Shown here piece after piece: positions 9,305 to 17,188 of a DNA stretch of 64,000 nucleotides (the first letter of the stretch is position 1; each line of letters starts with the position of its first letter). Below the pieces are notes generated by a model. That model searched no databases. It saw only the letters and a list, made by a program, of their open reading frames with translations, and had not been told where the DNA came from. This DNA is from Planctomycetota bacterium. GTDB lineage: Bacteria; Planctomycetota; UBA1135; JACQFD01. The stretch lies in assembly GCA_016792805.1 (NCBI GenBank), contig JAEUHX010000061.1, positions 223,399 to 287,398 of the forward strand, written 5' to 3'. A program made the position numbers and the translations under genes.

Positions 9305-9541
9305 CTACTCTCCCTCGGCGAGCCGGCGCGGCTTCTTGGTCGAGGCGAGAATGCCCTTCTTGGGAGGCTCCGGCGCAGCGGCCTTGCGGCGGAACTTCTT
9401 CCAATCGTCCTTCGAGAAGAGGTTCACGACCTCCCCGCACTGCGCGCAGTACGAGCGGTTGAGAGAGGCCAGGAAGCGAACGTACTCGCGGCAGCTCGGG
9501 CAGTATTTGTGCTCGTTATAGAAGTCGAGTCGGTCGGCCAT
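9305..9541 (-). CDS. Small zinc-ribbon protein
   Basis: A 78-residue basic protein starting MADRLDFYNEHKYCPSC at 9541. Two CxxC pairs (CPSC and CAQC, 19 residues apart) form a likely zinc ribbon. The rest is Lys/Arg-rich (DDWKKFRRKAAA, GILASTKKPRRL). A longer frame runs upstream but loses the zinc-ribbon character. The function is unknown; nucleic-acid binding is a guess based on charge and the zinc ribbon. Confidence 0.7.
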   Translation of the reverse strand: MADRLDFYNEHKYCPSCREYVRFLASLNRSYCAQCGEVVNLFSKDDWKKFRRKAAAPEPPKKGILASTKKPRRLAEGE

Positions 9542-9865
9542 GGCGGTGGTGCTCCTGCGGTGATGAAACAGAACGCGCGCACTGGCTTGCGCCGCGCGCG
9601 CGCCGAGGCGGACGCTCGAACGCAAGACCCAGGCCACCCGTGTCGGGTCCAACCCACAAAATCGCAAAGGGCTGTGATTCCGAGAGTTAGGGCCACTACC
9701 TCGGCGGACTGCCGGGAATCCGTCGCGGTGCCAGGTTGTCGAGAATCCTAGACGGAGCCCGTCTGAAGTGGAAATGAAATATGCTAGAAAATGGCGTTAT
9801 TAGCCCGATCTTCTTGTGTCCCATGACCTTGCGGCGGCGTCGCGGGCTGCCGACGCCGTCGCCGG
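9542..9865. other. Intergenic region between minus-strand genes, with hairpins
   Basis: It holds no convincing gene. A hairpin GGCGTCG/CGACGCC lies at 9836-9857, just downstream of the queG stop, and could aid termination although no T-run follows. A small AGACGG-agc-CCGTCT hairpin lies at 9750-9764. A locally AT-rich block at about 9768-9800 may carry the promoter of the zinc-ribbon gene. Confidence 0.4.
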
Positions 9866-10888
9866 CTACCGACGCTCTTCGAACTGCGCCAGCGCCCAGG
9901 CGGCGGCCTCCGCCACGCTCTCCGCCGGATCGCGCTCCGCGGCGCGACGGAGGAGCGGGACAGCCTCCGTTCGCCCGAGGTTGCCAAGGACGATCGCCGC
10001 GTTGCGCGCAAGCCCCGCGCGCTTGGTGCGACGGAGCGGCGAGCCCTGGAAGGTGCGCGCGAATTCGTCTTCTGTGATCGTCAATAAATCTTCGAGGCGC
10101 AGATCGAATGCCCCATGGGTTCCGAACCGGTCTGCCGCGCTCGGCGCGCCGTCGCCGAAAGGACACACTTCCGAGCAGACGTCGCAGCCGAAGACCCACT
10201 CGCCCATCGGCCGCCGAAGCGGCTCCGGAATCGAGCCGCGCAGCTCGATCGTCAGGTAGGAGATACAGATCCGCGCGTCGACGCGGCCGGGCTCCGTGAT
10301 GGCGCCCGTCGGGCAGCGATCGATGCAGAGCGTGCAGGTGCCGCAGGAGCCCGGAGCGCGAACGGGCGCGGCCTCGAGTTCGAGGTCGACCAGCAGCTCC
10401 CCGAGGAAGAGCCACGGGCCGTATTTGTGATGCAATAGGTTCGCGCTCTTGGAGAGAAAGCCGAGGCCGGCGTGCGCCGCATGGGAGCGCTCGAGGACGG
10501 GCCCGGCGTCGACGATGCCGCGTAAGCGCGTTCCAAGCCCTTCGGCGCGCAGGCGCCGCTCGAGACGGCGCAGCATGCCCTCCACGACGGCGTGATAGTC
10601 GCGGCCGAGGGCATAGCGTGCGACGCGGCCGCCACCTCGAAACCCGCCCGCCGGGCGCGCGTGATTCACGGCGAGACAGATCATCGTGCGCGCGCCGGGC
10701 GACACCTTCGTCGGGTCGAGGATGCGGTCGCGGAACCGCTCGAGATACGCCATCTCGCCGTGTCGCTTCTCCTCGAGGAAGGTCGCGTAACGGTGGGCGT
10801 CGGGAGCCGGCGCCACGGGCGCAAACCCCACCAGCGCAAAGCCTTCGGCGAGCGCAAGCTCTCGGATTCGGGTCGCGGGGTCGGGCAT
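9866..10888 (-). CDS. queG: Epoxyqueuosine reductase QueG
   Basis: Performs the last step of queuosine synthesis, reducing epoxyqueuosine in tRNA to queuosine with cobalamin and two 4Fe-4S clusters. The 340-residue protein shows the family order: an N-terminal corrinoid-binding region with DPTKVSPGARTMICLAVNHA, then LERSHAAHAGLGFLSKSANL, ferredoxin cluster motifs CGTCTLCIDRCPTGAI and CDVCSEVCPF, and a C-terminal HEAT-like tail (NAAIVLGNLGRTEAVPLLRR). ATG at 10888 opens with MPDPATRIRELALAEGF, as expected. With queA at 2399 the window carries two of the pathway's late enzymes, though not adjacent. No tgt gene was seen here. Confidence 0.96.
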   Translation of the reverse strand: MPDPATRIRELALAEGFALVGFAPVAPAPDAHRYATFLEEKRHGEMAYLERFRDRILDPTKVSPGARTMICLAVNHARPAGGFRGGGRVARYALGRDYHAVVEGMLRRLERRLRAEGLGTRLRGIVDAGPVLERSHAAHAGLGFLSKSANLLHHKYGPWLFLGELLVDLELEAAPVRAPGSCGTCTLCIDRCPTGAITEPGRVDARICISYLTIELRGSIPEPLRRPMGEWVFGCDVCSEVCPFGDGAPSAADRFGTHGAFDLRLEDLLTITEDEFARTFQGSPLRRTKRAGLARNAAIVLGNLGRTEAVPLLRRAAERDPAESVAEAAAWALAQFEERR

Positions 10889-11120
10889 GGCGAGTGGGGG
10901 CGCGGGGGCTCAGTTTCGCGCCCGCCTGGCAACTTGAGAAAAAAATCAGATTTCAGTGGTTACCGGTTCGGACGGGCTCAGTAGCTCCACCCGGACTCGA
11001 CGGAATCCCTTCGTCGGGCCACCGCAGGAACTCGAGATCTCAAGATTTCGAAACCCCGCGGGTCGCCGAGCCCGGTCATACTGGCTGACGACCGCTGGGG
11101 CCTCGCAGTCGCGAGACCTT

Positions 11121-11146
11121 GAAGCAACCACCCCCGAGGTTGCTTC
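11121..11146 (+). promoter_or_regulatory. Hairpin in the leader of the sigma-factor gene
   Basis: A perfect nine-base stem, GAAGCAACC (11121-11129) and GGTTGCTTC (11138-11146), with an eight-base loop. It lies about 30 bases before the preferred ATG of the sigma factor, so it would be in the 5' leader. It may modulate translation or mRNA stability. No T-run follows, so it does not look like a terminator. Confidence 0.5.
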
Positions 11147-11175
11147 GATGTGTTCTGTCCATTGGAGCCCTCCTG

Positions 11176-11946
11176 ATGGATTCCCACCCCCACTGCTTCC
11201 CCGCACGAAACGAGATCACCGCTCGCCTCCACGCGATTGCGGATCTCGTGACCGACGCACGCCTGACCGAGGCCTGCGCGGTGTTGGAGGAGCGCCCCTA
11301 CGAGGAAAGCCGCGACCTCGTGAACACGCGGCTCATGGAAGTCTTTAAGGATTCTGGGAGCACGGATGCGTTCTCGCTTCTGTACGAGCTGAATCAGCAA
11401 GGCTTCCTCTTCGCGATCCAGAACCGGATCCGATCCTACCGGGGCATGCTCGACGCTGGAGACGTCCTCCAGGAAGTCTTCTTCAACATCTACCGGTATC
11501 CCCACAAATTCAACGGCGAGAAGCCGGAAGCGTTTCGGCACTGGGCGAATACCATTATTCGCAACACGGTGCTGAAGCATCTGCGGGCGAGCGGCCGTCC
11601 TGTGCGGTTTGAGTTCCTCGGTGAGGAGCTGGCCGAGCGGCGAGACGAGCGCGCGGACAACCCGCTGCGCGATTCGATGGAGACGGAGGCCGGCGAGGAA
11701 GTTCGCCGCGCCTACATGATTACTCTTTCGATGTATCTCGACGCCTACACTGAGCTGTCGGGGCGCGAGCAGAAGGCGCTGCAGCTCGTCGAGGTCGAAG
11801 GGCTGTGCTACCGCGACGCGTCGTCGGTGCTCGGCATCCGCGTCGAGAACCTCAAGATGCTCATTTTCCGCGCACGGCGGAAAATGTATCGTTGCATGCG
11901 TCGGCGCTTCGCATCGGCGGGCGTGACGTCCGCGATGGCGGTTTGA
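11176..11946 (+). CDS. ECF-like RNA polymerase sigma-70 family factor
   Basis: A 256-residue sigma factor. Region 2 is visible around residues 75-145: GFLFAIQNRIRSYRGMLDAG, then DVLQEVFFNIYRYPHKFNG, FRHWANTIIRNTVLKHLRAS. Region 4 follows after a linker (LQLVEVEGLCYRDASSVLGI, then ENLKMLIFRARRKMYRCMRR), a helix-turn-helix for -35 recognition. I chose ATG at 11176; the frame opens earlier at 11119, but a strong hairpin covers that stretch. The next gene, 20 bases downstream, carries a zinc-finger anti-sigma motif, so the pair is likely a regulator and its inhibitor. The secreted protein after them is a plausible target or partner. Confidence 0.88.
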   Translation: MDSHPHCFPARNEITARLHAIADLVTDARLTEACAVLEERPYEESRDLVNTRLMEVFKDSGSTDAFSLLYELNQQGFLFAIQNRIRSYRGMLDAGDVLQEVFFNIYRYPHKFNGEKPEAFRHWANTIIRNTVLKHLRASGRPVRFEFLGEELAERRDERADNPLRDSMETEAGEEVRRAYMITLSMYLDAYTELSGREQKALQLVEVEGLCYRDASSVLGIRVENLKMLIFRARRKMYRCMRRRFASAGVTSAMAV

Positions 11947-11966
11947 GGGTTCGTCGAGGAACATCT

Positions 11967-13064
11967 GTGACGACTCACAATAGGCCCCATCCCGACGAGC
12001 CCTGCTACCCCTTCGCCGCCGACTTGTCGGCGCTGGTGGACGGGGAAGTGGACGAGACGGTGGCTCGCCGTCTTCTCGTTCACCTCGAGATTTGTGACCC
12101 CTGCCAGAACTTCTTCAACGCGATGCGACAGATGGCGCGGGCCCACCGCGACGTTGCGAGCCTCGCGGTGAATGTGGTCGACGCGGTCCTCGATCGTGAC
12201 GGGGACTTTGGGCGCGACGGGGTCTTCGGGCGTGAGGATGGCGACGATGTGCTGGCGAGCGACGCGATGGTTTCCGAAGGGCGCCGCCGCCTCGCGCAGC
12301 GCATCCTCGGGCGCAAGGCGTTCCGTCGGTTCGCCGCGGTGCTCTACCGCGTCGCCAAGGGCTACTTGCTGATGGCAGTCGACGAGAACTACCGCACCGA
12401 GGTGTTCCGGCAGCCGGTTGCGGTCGACGCGGCGGCAGTTCGCGGCCGGGGTCTCGTCCAGCGGATTCTGGAGCGCGGCGAAGGGCGCTATGCCGGCTAC
12501 GACTGGGTCGAAGCGGGGCGGTTCCTCGAGTTCAACCTCAAGTCGGAGTCCGACCTGAGGGCGCGCGCCCGCGTTCTGCTCGAAGAGGCGCTGCGGCTGA
12601 AGCCCAACTTCGCCGAGGCTCGCCTCTACTACGGCTTCTTCTTCAAGCTCCAAGGGGAGCTCCAGCGGGCGGCCGTTGAGTTCCAAAAGGTGTTCGAGAC
12701 GGCGCGCAGCGCCGAGAACCGTGGGCACGCCGGCGCTCAGCTCGTGACGATCCACGAAGCGCTCGGGAACTACGACTCGGCTCTCGAGGTCATCGAGCGG
12801 CTCCTCTCGCGGCGCCTGCCGGAGAAAGACGCCCGCTTTTACTTCACATACTTCAATCTGGCAGTCATCCGCGCGCACCGGGGCGAGTTCAGCCTGGCCA
12901 CCGATGCGCTGGCAACGCTGGCCCGCAGGTTTCCCGAGCGCCTTTCCGAGGTCCGCTCCAAGCTTGCGACCTGTGCGCCTTTGCGGCACGCTATGGAATG
13001 TCAGCCAGAGTTCCGCGCGGAGCTCGAACGCCGACTCCCGGCGCTCCTCGCTTCCACGAACTAG
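11967..13064 (+). CDS. Zinc-finger anti-sigma / TPR fusion protein
   Basis: A 365-residue protein starting at GTG 11967 with GAGGA seven bases upstream. The N-terminal zinc-finger module of anti-sigma factors is clear: LSALVDGEVDETVARRLLVH then LEICDPCQNFF, giving the HxxxCxxC zinc site. There is no obvious transmembrane helix. The C-terminal half is built of TPR-like helices (ARVLLEEALRLKPNFAEARL, ELQRAAVEFQKVFETA, NYDSALEVIERLLSRR). It likely binds the sigma factor encoded just upstream and releases it on a signal sensed through the TPR part; the signal is unknown. The soluble zinc-finger/TPR combination is unusual compared with classic membrane-bound anti-sigma factors. Confidence 0.82.
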   Translation: MTTHNRPHPDEPCYPFAADLSALVDGEVDETVARRLLVHLEICDPCQNFFNAMRQMARAHRDVASLAVNVVDAVLDRDGDFGRDGVFGREDGDDVLASDAMVSEGRRRLAQRILGRKAFRRFAAVLYRVAKGYLLMAVDENYRTEVFRQPVAVDAAAVRGRGLVQRILERGEGRYAGYDWVEAGRFLEFNLKSESDLRARARVLLEEALRLKPNFAEARLYYGFFFKLQGELQRAAVEFQKVFETARSAENRGHAGAQLVTIHEALGNYDSALEVIERLLSRRLPEKDARFYFTYFNLAVIRAHRGEFSLATDALATLARRFPERLSEVRSKLATCAPLRHAMECQPEFRAELERRLPALLASTN

Positions 13065-13083
13065 CGACGATTCGAGGATTCCC

Positions 13084-13602
13084 ATGAAGCTCTCGATGGT
13101 TCTCCGTTCTCTGGTGCTCGCCCTCGCGGTGAGCGCGGCTGTCGTTGCGCCGGTGATCGGCGCCGACTCGGATACAAATAGCGGCACCTCGGCCAAGTCC
13201 GCCGGTTCCGGCTCGTCCTCGGGTGTGCCCGGGCTCGGGAACATCCCGCCTCTCGCTCCTGGCGGCGGCACGGGCGGCACGATCGGTTCGCTGCCCTGCT
13301 ACGACGGGACCTTCGGAACGACCTTCACCTATTCGGGCGGGTCGGTCCCCGGCACGGGAACCTCGATGCCGCTGCTGCCGAACGCCAAAGTGCTCGTGCC
13401 GCCCACGCTGTCGCCGAGCCGATTTATTTGGACGTTCGGGCCGAAGCCCGTGGCCCGCGGCAATTTCGACGACTCGGCCGCAGAGCGCGAGATTCGTTAC
13501 AACACCTTCGAGGTGAAGCAGTACGCCAAGACCTTCGGCTCGGTCCGGCTCTGGCTCCTGGACGACAACCTCTCGGTGCTCGCCGTCTACGAGTGGAAGT
13601 AG
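13084..13602 (+). CDS. Secreted Gly/Ser-rich protein of unknown function
   Basis: A 172-residue protein with a signal peptide (MKLSMVLRSLVLALAVSAAV, cleavage near VIGADS), a Gly/Ser/Thr-rich linker (residues about 28-65) and a compact C-terminal part with aromatic residues (SPSRFIWTFGPKP, VKQYAKTFGSVRLWLL). GAGGA lies at 13073-13077, a good distance from ATG 13084. It is the last gene of the sigma/anti-sigma transcription unit and is followed by a strong terminator. No family was recognised; being co-transcribed with its regulators suggests it is an effector or a product of that regulon. Confidence 0.75.
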   Translation: MKLSMVLRSLVLALAVSAAVVAPVIGADSDTNSGTSAKSAGSGSSSGVPGLGNIPPLAPGGGTGGTIGSLPCYDGTFGTTFTYSGGSVPGTGTSMPLLPNAKVLVPPTLSPSRFIWTFGPKPVARGNFDDSAAEREIRYNTFEVKQYAKTFGSVRLWLLDDNLSVLAVYEWK

Positions 13603-13626
13603 AAACCGAACTGTTCTCTCACCTGT

Positions 13627-13652
13627 CGGCCCCGGCTTTCGCTCCGGGGCCG
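13627..13652 (+). terminator. Rho-independent-like terminator after the sigma operon
   Basis: A perfect nine-base GC-rich stem, CGGCCCCGG (13627-13635) and CCGGGGCCG (13644-13652), with an eight-base loop, followed by AATTGTTG. It lies 25 bases after the stop of the secreted protein and just before pdxA. Confidence 0.75.
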
Positions 13653-13670
13653 AATTGTTGATAAGCCATC

Positions 13671-14711
13671 TTGAGACCTCGGCTCGGCGTCACTCTCGGG
13701 GATCCGGCGGGAGTCGGCCCCGAAGTCGTGCTGAAGGCGCTGCGGCTCCATGGAGCAGAGCCCGATGCTGCCCGAGTGGTGGTTCTCGGCGACCGGGGGA
13801 CGCTGGAACATTATTGTAATTTATACGGCTTGCCGGCGGCGATTCGCGAGATCCGCAGCGTAGACGACGCTGTCGACGCCGATCCGGGCACGATCCAGCT
13901 CCTGCCGGCGTCGCAGCCGATTCGTAACCTCCGGCCCGGCGAGATTCGTGCGGATTACGGCGCTGCGGCGGCTGCGGCTCTGACGGAGGGCGGGCGGCTC
14001 TGCGCGGCTGGACGGCTCGATGGTCTCGTGACGGCACCTGTTCACAAATCGGCGCTGCGCCTCGCCGGAATCCACGTCGAAGGGCAGACGGAGCTGCTGG
14101 GCGAATTGTGGGGAGGCGGGCTCTATGGAATGCTCGTCGTGGCCGACGTCCTTCGCGTTCTGCTGCTGACGCGCCACATGCCGCTGCGCGCGGCGCTCGA
14201 CTCGGTGTCGACGTCGGGCGTGGTCCAGCATCTGGAACTGCTCGATCGGACGCTGCGCCGGATGGGGATCACAAAACCGCGGGTCGCGCTCGCGGGTTTC
14301 AATCCCCACGCTGGCGAAGGCGGAATGTTCGGGTCGGAGGACGCGACGCTGCTGGAGCCCGCGGTGGTTCGCGCGCGGAGCCTCGGGCTCGACGCCCATG
14401 GGCCGCTCCCGGCCGACTCACTTTTCGGGCGCGCCGCCCGCGGCGAATTCGACGGAGTGCTCGCGCTCTATCACGACCAGGGGCTGATCCCCGTGAAGGC
14501 CGTTGCCTTCGACCGCGCTGTCACGATTATCGCGGGTGCGCCCCATCTGCGGGTTTCGGTGATCCACGGCGCCGGTTTCGACCGCGCCGGGCAGAATCGT
14601 GCGGATGCCACAAATGTTCTTGCCGCGCTCCGGACCGCTGCAAAGCTTGCTCCAAGCTGGAGTCTTCGTGCCGAAGGCGCGGCCCCGGTTCCCACAAATC
14701 AAATAGGTTGA
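13671..14711 (+). CDS. pdxA: 4-hydroxythreonine-4-phosphate dehydrogenase PdxA
   Basis: Oxidises 4-phosphohydroxy-L-threonine in the DXP-dependent pyridoxal phosphate pathway. The 346-residue length is normal. Family signatures seen are the start LGVTLGDPAGVGPEVVLKAL, TAPVHKSALRLAG (metal-binding His), GFNPHAGEGGMFG, ALYHDQGLIPVKAVAF (metal-binding His) and the ending GAGFDRAGQNRADATNVL. The start codon is TTG at 13671, chosen because the conserved N-terminus begins two residues later. The downstream aminotransferase begins five bases after the stop, so the two are likely co-transcribed. Confidence 0.95.
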   Translation: MRPRLGVTLGDPAGVGPEVVLKALRLHGAEPDAARVVVLGDRGTLEHYCNLYGLPAAIREIRSVDDAVDADPGTIQLLPASQPIRNLRPGEIRADYGAAAAAALTEGGRLCAAGRLDGLVTAPVHKSALRLAGIHVEGQTELLGELWGGGLYGMLVVADVLRVLLLTRHMPLRAALDSVSTSGVVQHLELLDRTLRRMGITKPRVALAGFNPHAGEGGMFGSEDATLLEPAVVRARSLGLDAHGPLPADSLFGRAARGEFDGVLALYHDQGLIPVKAVAFDRAVTIIAGAPHLRVSVIHGAGFDRAGQNRADATNVLAALRTAAKLAPSWSLRAEGAAPVPTNQIG

Positions 14712-14715
14712 CATC

Positions 14716-15900
14716 GTGACGGATTCCGCCGCCCAGATTCTTGAGCAACAACAGATCGAGCCCGTCCTGCTCCTCGGACCGGGGCCGTCGTCGGTTTCGC
14801 CGCGCGTGCTCCAGTCGATGACGCACGCGCTGCTCGGCTACCTCGACGGCGACTTCCGAAAAGTGCTTTCCGAGGAGTGCGAGCTGCTGCGCCGCAGCTA
14901 CGGGACGAAGAACCCCGTCACTTTTGCGCTCTCGGGCACCGGGATGGCGGGCATGGAGTGCGCGCTCTCGAATCTGCTGGAGCCGGGGGAGAGGCTCCTC
15001 GTCGGCGTCAACGGGTTCTTCGGCGAGCGTATGTGTGAGGTTGCGCAGCGCCACGGAATTGAGGTGCACCGCGTCGACGCCGAGTGGGGGAAGCCGGTCG
15101 ATCCGGAGGAGCTGGAGAAGGCGGCGAAAGCTGCGAATCCGAAGGTGGTGGCCGTCGTCCACGCCGAGACTTCCACGGGCTGCCTGCAGCCGCTAGAGCC
15201 CTACGCGCGGGTCGCGAAGCAGGTCGGCGCTCTTTTTCTTGCCGATTGTGTGACATCGATCGGCGGCGTGCCGGTCGGCCTGGATGCCCACGGCGTGGAT
15301 GCCGCCTACGCGGGATCACAAAAATGCCTCGGCGCGCCTCCAGGGCTCTCTCCGGTTTCTTTCTCGCCGCGCGCGATGGACGCCATGGCGGCGCGCAAGC
15401 GCCCATGCACGAGCTGGTACACCGATGTGCGGCTCCTGGAACGCTACTATTTCGGCGAGCCGGCGGCTTATCACCACACGCCGAGCAACTCGATGCACTA
15501 CGCGCTGGTCACTGCGCTGAATCTGTTGCATCAATCGGAAGGCCAAGACGCTGTCTTTGCGCGGCACATGGCGAACCACCGCTCGCTCGTAGCGGGGCTC
15601 GAAGCGCTCGGTCTGCGCATGCTCGTGGCGGAAGGTTACAGAACGCCGATGCTCAATTCGTTTCCTGTCCCCGATGGAGTCGACGAAGCCAAGATCCGCG
15701 CGCGGCTCCGGCAGCGCGATCGCATCGAGATCGGCGCGGGGCTCGGCAAGCTGAAAGGGCGGATTCTCCGCATTGGCCTCATGGGGCACTCTTCGCGCCG
15801 CGCCCATGTGGCTTCGGTGCTGACGGCACTCGCCGCGGCGCTCCGGGAGCAGGGTTACCGCTGCTCGACGGAGGAGGCGTTGCAGGCCGCCGGCTTCTGA
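14716..15900 (+). CDS. Class V aminotransferase (alanine-glyoxylate / serine-pyruvate type)
   Basis: A PLP-dependent enzyme of 394 residues, most similar in pattern to alanine-glyoxylate or serine-glyoxylate aminotransferases. It opens with LLLGPGPSSVSPRVLQSM, then FALSGTGMAGMECALSNLLE, and has HAETSTGCLQP, ADCVTSIGGVPV (PLP-ring Asp) and GSQKCLGAPPGLSPVS, where the Lys should hold PLP. The C-terminus RILRIGLMGHSSRRAHV fits the family. The start is GTG at 14716. Being directly behind pdxA could mean a link to cofactor supply or simply co-expression; the substrate cannot be assigned from sequence. Confidence 0.9.
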   Translation: MTDSAAQILEQQQIEPVLLLGPGPSSVSPRVLQSMTHALLGYLDGDFRKVLSEECELLRRSYGTKNPVTFALSGTGMAGMECALSNLLEPGERLLVGVNGFFGERMCEVAQRHGIEVHRVDAEWGKPVDPEELEKAAKAANPKVVAVVHAETSTGCLQPLEPYARVAKQVGALFLADCVTSIGGVPVGLDAHGVDAAYAGSQKCLGAPPGLSPVSFSPRAMDAMAARKRPCTSWYTDVRLLERYYFGEPAAYHHTPSNSMHYALVTALNLLHQSEGQDAVFARHMANHRSLVAGLEALGLRMLVAEGYRTPMLNSFPVPDGVDEAKIRARLRQRDRIEIGAGLGKLKGRILRIGLMGHSSRRAHVASVLTALAAALREQGYRCSTEEALQAAGF

Positions 15901-15919
15901 GCGCGGCCCGCGCCGATCG

Positions 15920-15964
15920 CGCGCGCGCATGCGCGCGCGGATGGGTCGGCGCATGCGCCGACCC
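15920..15964. repeat. Two perfect GC palindromes in a convergent gap (REP-like)
   Basis: Two adjacent palindromes lie between the ends of the aminotransferase and ilvE genes. One is a 20-base alternating CG palindrome centred on CATG (15920-15939). The other is a 22-base palindrome with the core GTCGGCGCATGCGCCGAC (15943-15964). Related units occur at 22330-22709 and 49167-49285, again in tail-to-tail gaps. They could act as bidirectional terminators. Confidence 0.7.
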
Positions 15965-15984
15965 TACGAAACCACTTCTCTTCC

Positions 15985-16905
15985 CTACACCGGCGTCAGC
16001 CACGCGCTGCGCTTGCTGTTCTCGCCGATTACCACACTTCGGAACGCCGCCTGAAGCTGTTTTGTGATCGGCCCCGGCTTTCCGTCGCCGATCGCCCGGT
16101 TGTCCACTTCACGGATCGGCGTGATCTCGGCGGCCGTTCCCGTGAAGAACGCCTCCTCGGCGACGTAAAGCGTGTCGCGGTGGAACGAACTCTCGATTAC
16201 TTCGATGCCGTTGTCGCGGGCGAGATCGATCACCGTGTCGCGCGTGACGCCGCGCAGAATCGGCGCCTCGAGCGACGGTGTAATGAGCTTGCCGTTGCGA
16301 ACAATAAAGATGTTCTCACCGGAGCCCTCTGCGACGAAGCCCTGATGGTCGAGAAGGATCGCCTCGTCGAAGCCGAGATCCTTCGCCTCGCGCTTGGCGA
16401 GAACTGAGTTCACATATTGGCCGGTGACTTTTCCACGCACCATCGCGTTATTCGGATGCGCGCGGTTGAACGACGAGATTTTTGTGCGGATTCCATTCTT
16501 GATTCCGCTCTCGCCGAGGTAGGCGCCCCAGTACCACGTAGAAATGGCTAGGTGCACTTTGTTGTCAAAGGCACCAATCCCCATGCTTCCCTCGCCGAGC
16601 CAAGCGATCGGACGGAGGTAGCCTTCGGTCATTTTGTTAGCTTTCAGAATCTCGCGGCATGCGGCGAAGACCACGTCATAGCCGAAGGGGATCTCGAGCT
16701 TCAGGATCTTGGCCGATTCGTAGAGCCGGCGCAGATGCGTATCGAGCCGGAAGATCGCGCCGCCGCCGCTCGTCTGCTTGTAGCAGCGGATCCCCTCGAA
16801 GACGCCGAATCCGTAGTGGAGCGCGTGGGAGAGGAGCGGAAGAGTCGCCGATCCCGAGGAGATCAGCTTTCCATCGAACCAGGTGAACGGGATTTCGTCG
16901 GCCAT
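15985..16905 (-). CDS. ilvE: Branched-chain amino acid aminotransferase IlvE
   Basis: Transfers amino groups between glutamate and the keto acids of Leu, Ile and Val, using PLP. The 306-residue protein begins MADEIPFTWFDGKLI at 16905 and shows the class IV pattern: LLSHALHYGFGVFEGIRCYK, then IFRLDTHLRRLYESAKIL, YLRPIAWLGEG, MVRGKVTGQYVNSVLAKREA (its first Lys is the expected PLP lysine), EGSGENIFIVRNGKLITP and VTRDTVIDLARDNGIEV. The frame continues upstream of 16905, but without family similarity. It converges on the aminotransferase gene across REP-like palindromes and diverges from the O-antigen-ligase-like gene. Confidence 0.95.
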   Translation of the reverse strand: MADEIPFTWFDGKLISSGSATLPLLSHALHYGFGVFEGIRCYKQTSGGGAIFRLDTHLRRLYESAKILKLEIPFGYDVVFAACREILKANKMTEGYLRPIAWLGEGSMGIGAFDNKVHLAISTWYWGAYLGESGIKNGIRTKISSFNRAHPNNAMVRGKVTGQYVNSVLAKREAKDLGFDEAILLDHQGFVAEGSGENIFIVRNGKLITPSLEAPILRGVTRDTVIDLARDNGIEVIESSFHRDTLYVAEEAFFTGTAAEITPIREVDNRAIGDGKPGPITKQLQAAFRSVVIGENSKRSAWLTPV

Positions 16906-17188
16906 GCGTGGAGGTGGTATCGGTGCGCGGCTGCGCAGTGTCGGAGACGGCGCGCAGCAGACGAAGCGGTTTCTCCCACCCGGTGCTCCCGCAGGCGCCC
17001 ATGCGTCGGCCTGCTCCGAGGGCCGGAGCCGCAGAGAAGCCAGAAGCTGCGAGCCCGGATGCGACGATTTGGAATTCGATCGCGGCAAGTCGCCCTTCGT
17101 AGCCACGGCCTCGCAAGAGGCTCCTCCATCGCCGTTCTTGCGAGACTCGCGCCCAGGCCACACACTCGATCGCCCCTTCGCGCAGCCA

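Noticed and set aside
16883..17188. An N-terminal extension of the O-antigen-ligase-like protein
   Set aside because: It overlaps the start of ilvE and reads as non-hydrophobic low-complexity sequence; GTG at 17189 just before the first helix is more likely.
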